DNA from: CAYLLN01 sp036496265
GTDB lineage: Bacteria > Planctomycetota > Planctomycetia > Pirellulales > Pirellulaceae
Reading direction: 5' to 3'
Assembly (NCBI GenBank): GCA_036496265.1
Contig: DASXLL010000162.1
Location: 1-64,000, forward strand
Length of the DNA: 64,000 nt
Part shown: one piece after another, positions 33,439 through 43,086 of the stretch
How positions within the stretch are numbered: the stretch's first letter is position 1
Layout of the letters: every line of letters begins with the position of its first letter
Program-made: the position numbers and the translations under genes
Notes under the pieces: generated by a model
What the model was told of the DNA's origin: nothing
The model's input: only the letters and a program-made list of their open reading frames with translations
Database searches by the model: none

Positions 33439-36135
33439 TTATTTCTTCTGCTGCTTCTGGAGGCGATCGATTTGCTCGGCGATGGAGATGGGGTCTTTTT
33501 CGGCTGGCGTCTCAGCGCTGGGCGAGCTGTTGATGCCGGGTGGCTTTGGATCGGAAGAGGCATTGGCCGTCGGCTCAGCCGAACGCAGCCCTAGGAATTT
33601 CAATTGTTGATCGATTAGTTCGGCATTGAGATTGGGCCGGCGAACAAGCGGCTGTGACGGAGACTGCGGCGCGAGCTTTTCAAGGTGATTTCTCACCATG
33701 TCGCGACCGGCCAGATTCCAAATGACGTTGAACATCCGCGATAGGCCGTCGGCGACTGGTTTTTCAGGTTCTTCCTTGAGCATGAGCAAGAAGGACGCGG
33801 CGATGTTTCGAACCTGCGAATCGTCACCCATTATTGGGTCCGTGATCGAGCGCAGCTCCGCCTCGTCGAGCGACCGCGCTGCCTCAGCCAAAGACAAAAT
33901 CCATTTGCTCAACCAGCCGTCGCCCGAAAGCAACGGCTGATAGTCCTTGCGGAATCCATCGGCGGTTAAAAGCTGCTGGTCTTGTTGAGCCGCGGCTGAC
34001 TTGATCGTCGAATTGTCTTTCAGGGAACTGATGACCAACTCGCCGATTGGTCCGATGGCGAGCGATTTTGCGGTATTCAGCAGGCTCGTCGATGGAATGG
34101 AAGACTCGGTGGCCAGGTCGAGAATCGCATCGCGCCCGACCGGCCAAAGCCAGCCATCTCGGGGCACGAGCCGGCGATAAACCGACAAACTAGGCGCAAA
34201 CACAAATCGACCCGCAGGCGAGTTTGGTTTTAGAAAATCGGCCATCTTCCAATGGAAAGGCTGCCACGGCAGCGAAAAACGCTGGTTATCAAATTCGTCG
34301 TCATCCAAATCAAAAGCCTTGGCAATCTCCGGAGTCCAGAGATCGGTCAGTGACGGAGGCGACCAGCGGCTGACGAGCTTGCGCAGCGACCGCACAGCCG
34401 CAAGCTTCTCTGGTTCCTGGCCGCCTAGTTCCATCCAGAACAGGGCTTCATCGCAGGCGTATTCGAGCAGCCCTCGGAACGGTGAATCCGCGTCGTAAGT
34501 CGTCGCCGCCGCTAGCTGCAGTTCAATTTGGGCCGCCTCGCGTTCCCAGGCTTGAATTTCGGTGCGAATCGTTAGCCGTACCGTCGGCTCGTCGCTTCCT
34601 TCTTCCAGCAATTTGCTCTCTAGCAGGATGGGCCGGCCGCTTTCCGCCTCGATTTGGCAGACAGTCGGAGTTTCGCCTCCAAGCCGCAACTTCAACACGC
34701 CGCGCTGGAGATCGCAGGTGACGTCGCCGTGGCGAAGAAGCGACAAAATGGTTGCCGCGTCGATCGCGAATTCGAAGTGATGCAGTGCGCCCCTGCGATG
34801 GGCTCCGATTTTGCAATTCAGGCCAAACTTGCAATAGAACGGTCTTTCTCCGTCGTCCGTTTTTTCGTTCAGCCCAGTTTCGGATATGAGGGAGGTTTGA
34901 ATTCCTCGGGGCTGCGGAAGCGTCAGCTTTGTCCCGCGCAGCGGCGCGCCGAGGAGCAACCGATCAGGATAAAACACGGCGAATTGGCCGTAGATGGGCT
35001 TGTCGTGAGCATCTTTCGCCCAGAACGAGACGGTTGTGCCGCGGTTTGGCCCCATGACGATTTTCACGCTCACTATCTTGATGTCCGCGTTCTCAATTGG
35101 CGGCATCGGCATATCCAGCTCGTCGCAAGCTTCTTTGAACGCGGTGTTGCTTAGCGATAGCTCAAGCACGATATCGTGCTCTGTTTCGCCGCGCGACCAG
35201 CGCTGGACCCAATCGCGAAATGCCAACAGACATTTTTCTTCAGCCGTGAACTCTTCGAACAGCGGCGGGGCTTGTTCATACTCGCAAAGTTCGATTTTGA
35301 TGGACACGATTTCGCGGCCGTCGTCGGTCGTTTGCGTATCGGGACCGCGATTGATTTTTACGCTTGAATAGCGGCCGGATTCGGTCAGCTTCGTCTTGAG
35401 GCGATCGATCAGGCCGCTGTGGAAAGATTGACCGGGGCGGAGATTGAGGTATTGCAGGATTCCTGCCTCGGAGTCGCGATTATTCCCCTCGACGGTGATT
35501 TCACCGATCTCAGCGCGCGGGCCCTCGTCGTTGATTGCGATTTCCAGAGCCGCGGTTTCGCTGTTCGGCTCGGTGATGATCTGCACGTCGAGCGACGGCG
35601 AGAAAAATCCCCGTTCGGCAAACGTGTCTTTTAACTTGTCAACGATTCGTTGCTTCGTCGCTTCGTCGAAAGAAACCGGCCGGCCTTGGTACCAGGGCGT
35701 GCTCTCGCGACCTGCGGGTTCTGTGATGACTTTGATGAGCGTCTTGCCGTCTACTTGCTTCCAGCCGTCAATACGCACGTCGCTGCAATTATGGCGCGGC
35801 CCCTCGGCGACGCGAACGACGATCCGCTGCTGCTGCTCGTCGAATTCGGCTGTTGCTTTTGCGGCGGAAAATCCGGAATGTGAATAACCCAGCAGGGTCG
35901 TAGCTTCGATTGCTCGCAGATAACCGGGCAGCGAGGATTCAGGATGACCGGCGAGAATGGTGTCGAAGTCGGTCCGCAGCGCCATTTGAATGTCGTTGAC
36001 GGCGATTTTTTCGGCGCCTTCAAAGACGATTTGATCCGGCTCGCGGAGGCCGGGCGGCTCGGTGGCGGAAACCGCGCTGCAGTTAACTGCGCAAAAGGTT
36101 GCAACGATCCAGAGACAAAAAACAACCGTTCGCAT
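33439..36135 (-). CDS. Exported POTRA-domain protein
   Basis: 898 aa from ATG 36135, with AAGGAG 6 nt upstream. Signal at residues 1-25 (VVFCLWIVATFCAVNCSAVSA). Residues about 30-290 look like POTRA repeats of the BamA/TamA type: GAEKIAVNDIQMALRTDFD, KQRIVDKLKDTFAERGFFSP and GNNRDSEAGILQYLNLRPG, each a beta-alpha-alpha-beta-beta unit. No C-terminal beta-barrel signature follows; the remaining 600 aa are mixed alpha/beta with no known family. Perhaps a periplasmic scaffold in outer-membrane biogenesis. Confidence 0.75.
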   Translation of the reverse strand: MRTVVFCLWIVATFCAVNCSAVSATEPPGLREPDQIVFEGAEKIAVNDIQMALRTDFDTILAGHPESSLPGYLRAIEATTLLGYSHSGFSAAKATAEFDEQQQRIVVRVAEGPRHNCSDVRIDGWKQVDGKTLIKVITEPAGRESTPWYQGRPVSFDEATKQRIVDKLKDTFAERGFFSPSLDVQIITEPNSETAALEIAINDEGPRAEIGEITVEGNNRDSEAGILQYLNLRPGQSFHSGLIDRLKTKLTESGRYSSVKINRGPDTQTTDDGREIVSIKIELCEYEQAPPLFEEFTAEEKCLLAFRDWVQRWSRGETEHDIVLELSLSNTAFKEACDELDMPMPPIENADIKIVSVKIVMGPNRGTTVSFWAKDAHDKPIYGQFAVFYPDRLLLGAPLRGTKLTLPQPRGIQTSLISETGLNEKTDDGERPFYCKFGLNCKIGAHRRGALHHFEFAIDAATILSLLRHGDVTCDLQRGVLKLRLGGETPTVCQIEAESGRPILLESKLLEEGSDEPTVRLTIRTEIQAWEREAAQIELQLAAATTYDADSPFRGLLEYACDEALFWMELGGQEPEKLAAVRSLRKLVSRWSPPSLTDLWTPEIAKAFDLDDDEFDNQRFSLPWQPFHWKMADFLKPNSPAGRFVFAPSLSVYRRLVPRDGWLWPVGRDAILDLATESSIPSTSLLNTAKSLAIGPIGELVISSLKDNSTIKSAAAQQDQQLLTADGFRKDYQPLLSGDGWLSKWILSLAEAARSLDEAELRSITDPIMGDDSQVRNIAASFLLMLKEEPEKPVADGLSRMFNVIWNLAGRDMVRNHLEKLAPQSPSQPLVRRPNLNAELIDQQLKFLGLRSAEPTANASSDPKPPGINSSPSAETPAEKDPISIAEQIDRLQKQQKK

Positions 36136-36524
36136 AACCGGCTCCTTCCGTGAAGCAGGGCGGCGAGGACCGCAAACAGCCGAAGCTGGGCGCAATAAGA
36201 CCGCGGACATATAGCGAAATTGGCTGTTTTTCGGAAGCGACGTTGCTGTCGCCGGCGGGCATTCGTGCATTTGGCTTACTCGATCGGCGCGGCTGGCGTC
36301 ATTTAGTTTGTAGCGAGTAGGCAAAATTTGCCGATAAGGGGGACGCTGCGGAGGCCGGCGCGCGGGTTTGCTATCGCTTGCGCTCGCTAGCTGGCTTGGA
36401 AAGACCGAGGCGGAGCCTCGGGGTAGTGCGTTCCGAGGGAGGACCCTCGGAACGAGAGTCATAGCCTCTAGCGAGGCAGGAACGCCACAGAGGGCGTTCC
36501 CTACAGAGTTTTTGGTCAGCACGG
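36136..36524. other. Divergent intergenic region with hairpins
   Basis: About 390 nt between the POTRA gene and the lipoprotein gene, expected to hold both promoters. Repeats occupy its right side (36405-36508). No gene seen. Confidence 0.45.
36405..36508. repeat. Three successive palindromes
   Basis: CCGAGGCGGAGCCTCGG (36405-36421), GTTCCGAGGGAGGACCCTCG (from 36430) and a family E copy GGAACGCCACAGAGGGCGTT (from 36479). The last ends 17 nt before the lipoprotein start codon. Confidence 0.7.
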
Positions 36525-37577
36525 ATGCGATCAATCAGACAACCACGATCCTGCTTGTTGCTAGTAGTTCTGCTACTGGCCAGCAGCAGTGGCTGCGCGC
36601 TGTGGCCGGATCGCATCGTGGAGCCGCAGTTTCATAATCCGTTTCCGCAGATGTATAAGGTGGCGGTGCTGCCGTTTTTCAACCAGAGCGCGGAGCCGAC
36701 GGTGGATGGGGAAGCGGTGGCGATGGCGTATTACAACGAGCTGCAGGCGATTCCGGGTTTTGAGGTGATGCCGGTGGGTGTCAGCAAACAGATGCTGGCA
36801 GCCAGCATCAACCAGACGGGGCGTGAGCCGCGGGGCGGAGAGGAATTTCAACGGCTGGCGCGGCAGATGGGCGTCGATGCGGTGCTGGTGGGCTCGGTGA
36901 CGGAGTATTCGCCGTATTATCCGCCGCGGATGGGGCTGTCGGTCGATTGGTATGCGGCGAATCCGAGCTTTCATCCGATTCCGGCCGGCTACGGTCTGCC
37001 GTGGGGCCGCGCGGAAGAGGAATACATTCCGAGCACGCTCGTGCAAGAGGCGGAGTTTGCTTTGGCTCGCGAGCAGCTGAAAACGCAGACGCCGGAAATT
37101 CCGACGGAGGTCGCGCTAAACGGAACAATCGCGCCGACCGGACTGCATCGCAAACTGAAAAACGCGGCGGATTGCCCGCCAGTTGGTAATGGCATTGCTG
37201 GCGATGGAGGTATTGCTGTCGATGGCAGCAATGTTGCCAGCGGCGCGAAGCTGCCGGGAGATTGGCCCGATCCGCGCGGATTTATTCCGGCGCCGCCGGC
37301 GTGTGAGCGGCCCGCGCCTCGACCGCAAGCAGCGCCGATTATGTCGCACACCCGGATTTATCACGGCCAGGACGCAAAGTTTACCGAGCGATTGGCGGCT
37401 TATTACTACTTGCGCGACGACGCGCGGTTTGGCGGCTGGGGCGCCTATCTCGATCGTCCCAGCGATTTCGTCCGCTTCTGCTGCTATCTGCATGTGACCG
37501 AAACGCTCGCAGCGAGAGGGGGGACTGGTGAAGCACGGGTCGTGTATCGGTGGCCAATCCGCCGATATGAACGGTGA
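36525..37577 (+). CDS. Lipoprotein with CsgG/TolB-N-like nucleotide-free alpha/beta domain
   Basis: 350 aa. CLLLVVLLLASSSGC is a lipobox with Cys24. YKVAVLPFFNQSAEPTVDGE starts a fold seen in GNA1162/CsgG-like and TolB-N lipoproteins, continuing with IPGFEVMPVGVSKQ and GVDAVLVGSVTEYSPYYPP. The C-terminal half is Pro-rich and then helical. It probably sits at the outer membrane or equivalent. The family link is tentative. A 37590 repeat follows the stop. Confidence 0.65.
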   Translation: MRSIRQPRSCLLLVVLLLASSSGCALWPDRIVEPQFHNPFPQMYKVAVLPFFNQSAEPTVDGEAVAMAYYNELQAIPGFEVMPVGVSKQMLAASINQTGREPRGGEEFQRLARQMGVDAVLVGSVTEYSPYYPPRMGLSVDWYAANPSFHPIPAGYGLPWGRAEEEYIPSTLVQEAEFALAREQLKTQTPEIPTEVALNGTIAPTGLHRKLKNAADCPPVGNGIAGDGGIAVDGSNVASGAKLPGDWPDPRGFIPAPPACERPAPRPQAAPIMSHTRIYHGQDAKFTERLAAYYYLRDDARFGGWGAYLDRPSDFVRFCCYLHVTETLAARGGTGEARVVYRWPIRRYER

Positions 37578-37589
37578 GAGATGTTCGCA

Positions 37590-37621
37590 CACAAACCCGA
37601 CGCGTAAGCGAGGGACGTGCG
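37590..37621. repeat. Dispersed repeat AACCCGACGCGTAAGCGAGG
   Basis: ACAAACCCGACGCGTAAGCG continuing AGGGACGTGCG; a word I recognise as common between and inside planctomycete genes, where it can read NPTRKRG. Here it lies between two genes. Confidence 0.55.
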
Positions 37622-37684
37622 ACACGCAAAGATCGAAGACTCTCGCCGCTACCAAAGACTGCCAGCCACTCGGAGCTCCCATCT

Positions 37685-37972
37685 GTGACGCAAGACATCA
37701 ACGTGCTGGCGCTGGTCAAAGGCGAAGAACGCTACATCTTTTTGTACGACGACGAACACAAGTCCGACGCGCTGAAAACGCTCGGCCGCTTTGCCAGCAA
37801 CCCGGAGCTGAGCTTCAGTTGGTACGACGCGGCCGTTCTGAGCCAGCGGATTCGCCAGACCGCGATGGAACAGCAGCGGGCCCAAGCGGAAGCCGAAGTT
37901 GAAGCCGAGGCCGAGCCGGCTGTCGTCAGTCCGCCAAGGCACAAGCGGTTCAAGTTGCCGCTAGCGGAATAG
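37685..37972 (+). CDS. Small conserved hypothetical protein
   Basis: 95 aa from GTG 37685 with GGAG upstream. The core (VLALVKGEERYIFLYDDEHK, ALKTLGRFASNPELSFSWYD) is soluble alpha/beta. A Gln/Glu/Ala-rich segment and a basic tail (PPRHKRFKLPLAE) follow. Reminiscent of short planctomycete hypothetical proteins; no known function. The longer frame to 37574 is repeat-derived (NPTRKRG-like), so it is not used. Confidence 0.6.
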   Translation: MTQDINVLALVKGEERYIFLYDDEHKSDALKTLGRFASNPELSFSWYDAAVLSQRIRQTAMEQQRAQAEAEVEAEAEPAVVSPPRHKRFKLPLAE

Positions 37973-37980
37973 CGGACGAT

Positions 37981-38056
37981 AGTCCCAGGTCTAAAGTCCC
38001 AGGTCCAAGGTCGCGGCCCCTGTTCGACTTTGGACTTTGGACTTTGGACCTTGGAC
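37981..38056. repeat. Palindrome of GGACTTTGG / CCAAAGTCC-like words
   Basis: AGTCCCAGGTCTAAAGTCCC and later GGACTTTGGACTTTGGACCT form an imperfect inverted repeat. Its right end directly abuts the XerC start codon at 38057. Confidence 0.65.
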
Positions 38057-39022
38057 ATGCATGTCGCCATCTCCCAATTCCTCCGCTTCCTCAGCGTTGA
38101 GCGCAATGCCGCGGATTTGACGCAGAAGTCGTATCGCGAAGATCTCGCGTCGCTGGCCGAGTATCTGACGCAGGCGTATGGTCACACGCCGGAGCCGCGC
38201 GAGATTACGCCGCTGGATTTGCGCGGGTATGTGTCGGCGCTGCACGAAGCGGGATACGCGAAGACGTCGGTGGCGCGGAGGTTGGCGTCGCTGCGGACTT
38301 TTTATAAGTTTGCCCAGCGCGAAGGCCTGGCCGACAGCAATCCGGCCAAGCCGCTGCGCAATCCGCGGCCGGATCGCAAACTGCCGCATTTTCTTTCGAC
38401 GGACGAAGTGGGCAAGCTCCTAGTCGCGCCGCCGGCGATGACGCCAATGGGTCTTCGCGATCGGGCCATCTTGGAGACGATGTATTCCGCCGGCCTCCGC
38501 GTCAGTGAATGCGTGGGCATGAACGACGGCGACTTGGACCTAACCGAATGCGTCGTACGCATCCGCGGCAAAGGCCGGCGAGAACGGCTGGCGCCCATTG
38601 GCAGTTTTGCGGCCAAGGCACTGGCGCGGTGGATTAAAGTCCGAAACGTAGGTCCTGCCCGCCGGGCGGGACCTGGATCGGCCGAACGACGCTCGTCACG
38701 CCAAGGTCCCGCCGGGCCGGCGGGACCTACTCCGGTGTTCACCAACAAATTCGGCAGCCGGTTAACAACGCGCAGCGTGCATCGGATGCTGCTCAAGTAT
38801 CTTAAAATCACCGGTCTCGATCTGCGGACAACCCCGCACACGCTCCGGCACAGTTTCGCCACGCATTTGCTCGATCGCGGCGCCGACATCCGCTCGGTCC
38901 AAGAACTGCTCGGCCACAAAAGCCTCGTCACGACTCAAATCTATACGCACGTCAGCACCGCGGGGCTGCGCGCGGTTTATGAGAAGGCTCATCCGCGGGC
39001 GAAGGTCGTGCATCGGTCATAA
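38057..39022 (+). CDS. xerC: Tyrosine recombinase XerC/XerD type
   Basis: 321 aa. N-terminal SAM-like DNA-binding domain (FLRFLSVERNAADLTQKSY) and the catalytic domain with all six residues: Arg148 (AGLRVSE), Lys172 (GKGRRERLAP), His261 and Arg264 (HTLRHSFATH), His287 (LLGHKS) and Tyr296 (TQIYTHV). Probably the chromosome dimer-resolution enzyme, though XerC versus XerD cannot be separated here. Residues 198-225 are an in-frame insert encoded by a repeat C pair (38648-38730), between the beta-hairpin and the next helix, where length varies in the family. Confidence 0.92.
   Translation: MHVAISQFLRFLSVERNAADLTQKSYREDLASLAEYLTQAYGHTPEPREITPLDLRGYVSALHEAGYAKTSVARRLASLRTFYKFAQREGLADSNPAKPLRNPRPDRKLPHFLSTDEVGKLLVAPPAMTPMGLRDRAILETMYSAGLRVSECVGMNDGDLDLTECVVRIRGKGRRERLAPIGSFAAKALARWIKVRNVGPARRAGPGSAERRSSRQGPAGPAGPTPVFTNKFGSRLTTRSVHRMLLKYLKITGLDLRTTPHTLRHSFATHLLDRGADIRSVQELLGHKSLVTTQIYTHVSTAGLRAVYEKAHPRAKVVHRS
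38648..38730 (+). repeat. Family C double hairpin inside xerC
   Basis: GTAGGTCCTGCCCGCCGGGC (continuing GGGACC) and AAGGTCCCGCCGGGCCGGCG (continuing GGACCTAC) form two palindromes with outer GTAGGTCC/GGACCTAC. The same design flanks nuoB/SufR-like at 58269-58347. The 84-nt insert keeps the frame. Confidence 0.85.
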
Positions 39023-39114
39023 TCCCCGTTGGCAAACGAACCCTTGGCACGAGTTGCCGGTTTAAGGAGGAGGGTTCGGCGCGTTCCGCGATTTACGTTC
39101 GGCGGGCGACCAAT

Positions 39115-39678
39115 TTGAGCGACGACATTAATCCTTACGAATCGCCGCAAGAGGTCGAAAGCGTCGGACCGCTTTCTTACTCGTCAATCGACTGGAGCGC
39201 ATCGCTCTGGTGGCCGGTCGTTTTCGGGGCAAATTTGATTGTTCCGGTGTTGCTCGGATGGCAGATCGCTCGTGAATACGGCCGCTTTGGGATGTGTCTT
39301 ACGTCGTTTCTATTTTTGGCCGCTGGCTGGGCGTTGTGCTGCCTTCGGCCAGCAATCGCTCGAAGATTGATCGCCGGATCGGCCGTGTTCGCAATTTCTC
39401 AACTTTTTCCCCTGATTCAAATGGTTTCCGGCATCGTTGCAGTTGGTGCGGTGGAGTGGCTTGGTTTGGGTGACGATCGGGGCGACATGGGTATATCAAC
39501 CATTCCAACCTTTCTTGGCGGCTGCCTCGCGACGGCAATTGTCGGCATTATTCTTCTGAGCATCGCCGGCGTACTTGGGTTTATTGTTTCATTTCTATTG
39601 CCAAAGCGGTGGTTTGAAAGCAGTCGAACGAGCTGGTTGCAAGAATCTCACCCCCCAAGTCCTGAGCCTCCAGCGTAA
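39115..39678 (+). CDS. Membrane protein of unknown function
   Basis: 187 aa, TTG start giving MSDDINPYESPQ, a beginning I associate with planctomycete membrane proteins. About four membrane spans (LWWPVVFGANLIVPVLLGW, CLTSFLFLAAGWALCCL, AVFAISQLFPLIQMVSGIVA, TAIVGIILLSIAGVLGFIVS). The tail is polar and Pro-rich. No domain identified. Confidence 0.65.
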   Translation: MSDDINPYESPQEVESVGPLSYSSIDWSASLWWPVVFGANLIVPVLLGWQIAREYGRFGMCLTSFLFLAAGWALCCLRPAIARRLIAGSAVFAISQLFPLIQMVSGIVAVGAVEWLGLGDDRGDMGISTIPTFLGGCLATAIVGIILLSIAGVLGFIVSFLLPKRWFESSRTSWLQESHPPSPEPPA

Positions 39679-39728
39679 AATGAATACGAATCCCTGCGGC
39701 CAACTTCCTAGCCCTTGCCTTTTCGCTC

Positions 39729-41696
39729 ATGTGCGGCATCACCGGCGCAATCTGGACCGACCCTGATAAGGCGATTGAGCCGGCGGTGCTGGCGCGGATG
39801 ACGGATTGCTTGCGGCATCGGGGGCCGGATGGCGAGGGGCAGTATCACACCGAGCTGAGGCATCAGCCGCCGTATGAGTCGATGCCGGGTGTCGCGCTCG
39901 GCCACCGCCGACTGTCGATCATCGACCTGGCGAGCGGCGGTCAGCCGATGTCGAACGAAGACGGCAGCGTGTGGATCACGTTCAACGGGGAGATTTACAA
40001 CTACCAGGATCTGCGGCGGCGACTGGAGGGGGCGGGGCACAAGTTTCGGACGGACAGCGATACAGAAACGATCGTCCATCTTTATGAAGACGAAGGTCCC
40101 GATTGCTTTACGCACCTCAACGGCATGTTTGCCATCGCCATTTGGGATGCGAATCGTCGCCGGCTGGTGCTCGGCCGCGACCGCCTGGGCAAAAAGCCGC
40201 TGGTATATCGGCACGAGCGCGGCCGGCTGCTGTTCGCCAGCGAGCTGAAGAGCATTTTGCAGGTTCCCGGCCTGCCGCGCGACATCGACCCGGCGGCAAT
40301 CGACGAATATCTCACCTATCAATACGTCCCGCACCCGAATTGCATCTTCCGCGGCTATCAAAAAATGCCACCGGGGCACTTGGCCATTTATCAAGACGAT
40401 AAATTGCAAATTCGGCCATACTGGCGGCCCGATTTTTCGGTCGAACGACGAATTACAAAGCAAACGGCGATTGCAGAGCTCCGCGAGCTGCTCGATTCGG
40501 CCGTCAAGCTGCGAATGCGGAGCGATGTGCCGCTCGGCGCGTTTTTATCGGGCGGTGTTGATTCGTCGATCATCGTCGCGCTCATGCAGCGGCATTCGAC
40601 GACGCCGGTGAAGACCTTTACCATCGGTTTTCCCGTTCCCGAATACGACGAATCGAAATACGCAGCCGCGGTTGCCAGGCATTTGGGAACTGATCACCAT
40701 GTCTTGGAGGTCAAGCCCGATGCGCTGGCTGTGCTGCCAAAACTTGCGTATCACTACGACGAGCCGTTTGCTGATAGCTCGGCGATTCCGACGTGGTATG
40801 TCTCCGAACTGACTCGCAAGCATGTCACCGTCGCACTCAGCGGTGATGGCGGCGATGAACTTTTCGCCGGCTATCCGCGTTACCGGGCCGCACTGGCGGC
40901 GGCTTACTTCGATCGCTTTGTTCCGCTGCGAGCGCTTGTCGGCTCGCGACTGTGGCAATCGCTGCCGTCGTCCGGCCGCCAGAAATCGCTGCTCCGCCGC
41001 ATTAAGCGGTTTAGCGAGGCGATTACTTTGCCCCCGGCGAAGCGCTACCTCAACTGGATCGGCATTTTTCAGGAGCGGCAGCGAGGCGCGCTGTATCACG
41101 ACGATTTCGCGGCCCAGCTCACGAGCGACCCGGCGTTGTTTTTGCGATCCGCCTGGAGTCGTTGCGGCAGCCGCGATACGGTGACTTGTGCTTCGCTCAC
41201 CGACCTCGTTACGTATTTGCCATGCGACCTGATGACCAAAGTCGATATCGCGTCGATGGCTCACGGCCTGGAATGCCGCGCGCCGATTCTTGACTACCGC
41301 GTCGTCGAATTCGCCGCTGCCTTGCCGGCGAAATTGAAATACCGATTTGGCCGCGGCAAGCTTCTGCTCCGCGAAGCGTTTGGCGACCTTTTGCCAAACG
41401 AAGTCTTCACCCGCCGCAAAATGGGTTTTGGCGTCCCACTCGATTCGTGGTTCCGACACGAGCTCAAACCACTCGGCGACGATTTATTACTTTCCCCATC
41501 CGCCCGTTGCCGTACTTATTTCCGCCCGGAGGCCATCGAGACGTTATGGAACGACCACCAATCCGGCCGGTATGACCATAGCAATCGTCTGTGGGCGCTG
41601 GTCATGCTCGAAGCGTGGCTGCGCGAATGGGGCGTCCCTGCGGGGCGAGTTCAATGTTCCGAGTTCAATGTTCAAAGTTCAGGACAGCCGGTGTAA
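39729..41696 (+). CDS. asnB: Asparagine synthetase (glutamine-hydrolysing)
   Basis: 655 aa. N-terminal glutaminase starts MCGITGAIW with nucleophile Cys2 and NGEIYNYQDLR. Synthetase domain has the PP-loop FLSGGVDSSIIVALM and DGGDELFAGYPRY. Many planctomycete copies act in exopolysaccharide or amidotransferase steps, so asparagine as product is not certain. The C-terminal about 15 residues (VQCSEFNVQSSGQPV) are encoded by the repeat at 41648-41737. glgC follows 136 nt on. Confidence 0.93.
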   Translation: MCGITGAIWTDPDKAIEPAVLARMTDCLRHRGPDGEGQYHTELRHQPPYESMPGVALGHRRLSIIDLASGGQPMSNEDGSVWITFNGEIYNYQDLRRRLEGAGHKFRTDSDTETIVHLYEDEGPDCFTHLNGMFAIAIWDANRRRLVLGRDRLGKKPLVYRHERGRLLFASELKSILQVPGLPRDIDPAAIDEYLTYQYVPHPNCIFRGYQKMPPGHLAIYQDDKLQIRPYWRPDFSVERRITKQTAIAELRELLDSAVKLRMRSDVPLGAFLSGGVDSSIIVALMQRHSTTPVKTFTIGFPVPEYDESKYAAAVARHLGTDHHVLEVKPDALAVLPKLAYHYDEPFADSSAIPTWYVSELTRKHVTVALSGDGGDELFAGYPRYRAALAAAYFDRFVPLRALVGSRLWQSLPSSGRQKSLLRRIKRFSEAITLPPAKRYLNWIGIFQERQRGALYHDDFAAQLTSDPALFLRSAWSRCGSRDTVTCASLTDLVTYLPCDLMTKVDIASMAHGLECRAPILDYRVVEFAAALPAKLKYRFGRGKLLLREAFGDLLPNEVFTRRKMGFGVPLDSWFRHELKPLGDDLLLSPSARCRTYFRPEAIETLWNDHQSGRYDHSNRLWALVMLEAWLREWGVPAGRVQCSEFNVQSSGQPV

Positions 41697-41737
41697 GCAA
41701 TAAGAACTTTGAACTTTTAACCTTGAACCCTGAACTG
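41648..41737. repeat. GTTCAA/TTGAAC palindrome at the asnB 3' end
   Basis: AGTTCAATGTTCCGAGTTCA on the left and GAACTTTGAACTTTTAACCT on the right. It encodes the last codons and the stop of asnB. Confidence 0.7.
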
Positions 41738-41832
41738 GTTTCCCGCCCCTCGTTTCCCCGCCATTGGCCGAGTAAAATCGCTCCATCGCAGCGGCCGCCG
41801 ATCGCGGATCGTCGCGTTTGGCGGAGTGCATC

Positions 41833-43086
41833 ATGAAGAATGTGTTGGCGGTCATTCTGGCGGGCGGCAAAGGCACACGGCTGGAGCCGCTCACCCGCGA
41901 CCGGGCGAAGCCGGCGGTGCCGTTTGGCGGCCTGTATCGCATCATCGATTTCACGCTGTCGAACTGTCTGAATAGTGAAATGCGCCGCCTGTTGCTGTTC
42001 ACGCAGTACAAGGCAATGAGCCTCGACCGCCACATCAACCAGGGCTGGCGGCATTATTTCAACCGTGAGCTGGGCGAATTCATCGATGTCGTCCCGCCGC
42101 AGCAGCGCATCGACGAGCAGTGGTATCAAGGCACGGCTGACGCGGTCTATCAAAACATCTATGTGCTCGAAAAGGAACGGCCCGAATACGTCGTGATCCT
42201 CGCCGGCGATCACATCTACAAAATGAATTACAAGTCGATGGTGCAGTATCACATCGACATGGGCGCGGATGTGACGGTTGGGGCATTACGGGTCGATCCG
42301 GTGGCTGCCCGGCAATTCGGCGTGATGGAGATCGACGAAAACCAGCGGATTATGGGCTTCGAAGAAAAAGTGCCGAATCCCAAAACAATTCCCGGCGATC
42401 CGAATCACTGCCTGGGCTCGATGGGCATTTACGTTTTCGCCGCCCGCTTTTTGTTCGACCAGCTCTGCAAGGACGCCACCAAGGTCGGCAGCAAGCACGA
42501 TTTCGGCCGCGACATCATCCCTTCGCTCGTTGAGACGCACAAACTCTATGCGTTCCCGTTCCGCGACGAGAACCGCAAAACCGACGCCTACTGGCGCGAC
42601 GTCGGCACGCTCGATGCCTACTATGAAGCCAACATGGACCTGATCGCCGTCGATCCGCTGCTCAATTTGTATGACGAGCAGTGGATGATCCGCACGTTTC
42701 AACCGAATCTGCCGCCCCCCAAGTTCGTCTTCGGCAGCCGCGGCGAGCGGGACCGCGCCGGCCGGGCGATGGATAGCATTATTTGCCCCGGCACCATTGT
42801 TTCCGGCGGCCTGGCCGAGCGTTGCATTCTCGGCCCCCTCTGCCGCATCAATAGTTTTTCTCATGTCGAAGATTCGATCCTCTTCGAAGGCGTCGATGTG
42901 GGCCGCCACGCCCAAATCCGCCGCGCGATTATCGACAAGGGCGTGAAGGTGCCGCCTGGGATGAAAATTGGCCACGACCTCGAGCTCGATCGCCGCCGCG
43001 GGCTGACCATCACCGACAACGGCATCGTCGTCATCGCCAAAGGGGACGGGCTGGAACACATGGGCGACGGAACGCGGTCGGCGTAG
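41833..43086 (+). CDS. glgC: Glucose-1-phosphate adenylyltransferase
   Basis: 417 aa. Makes ADP-glucose, the donor for glycogen synthesis. VILAGGKGTRLEPLTRDRAK is the nucleotide and effector-binding N-terminus. KPAVPFGGLYRIIDFTLSN, ILAGDHIYKMNY, GIYVFAARFL and YWRDVGTLDAYYEANMDL match the family. The C-terminal left-handed beta-helix has SVVSGG-like IVSGGLAERCILGPLCRI. ATG 41833 is chosen over a TTG 15 nt upstream. No other glycogen gene is near. Confidence 0.95.
   Translation: MKNVLAVILAGGKGTRLEPLTRDRAKPAVPFGGLYRIIDFTLSNCLNSEMRRLLLFTQYKAMSLDRHINQGWRHYFNRELGEFIDVVPPQQRIDEQWYQGTADAVYQNIYVLEKERPEYVVILAGDHIYKMNYKSMVQYHIDMGADVTVGALRVDPVAARQFGVMEIDENQRIMGFEEKVPNPKTIPGDPNHCLGSMGIYVFAARFLFDQLCKDATKVGSKHDFGRDIIPSLVETHKLYAFPFRDENRKTDAYWRDVGTLDAYYEANMDLIAVDPLLNLYDEQWMIRTFQPNLPPPKFVFGSRGERDRAGRAMDSIICPGTIVSGGLAERCILGPLCRINSFSHVEDSILFEGVDVGRHAQIRRAIIDKGVKVPPGMKIGHDLELDRRRGLTITDNGIVVIAKGDGLEHMGDGTRSA

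Noticed and set aside
42286..43086. Continuation of the nucleotidyltransferase frame into glgC
   Set aside because: It is antisense to glgC coding sequence and has no homology-like features, so only the first 80 codons are regarded as gene remnant.
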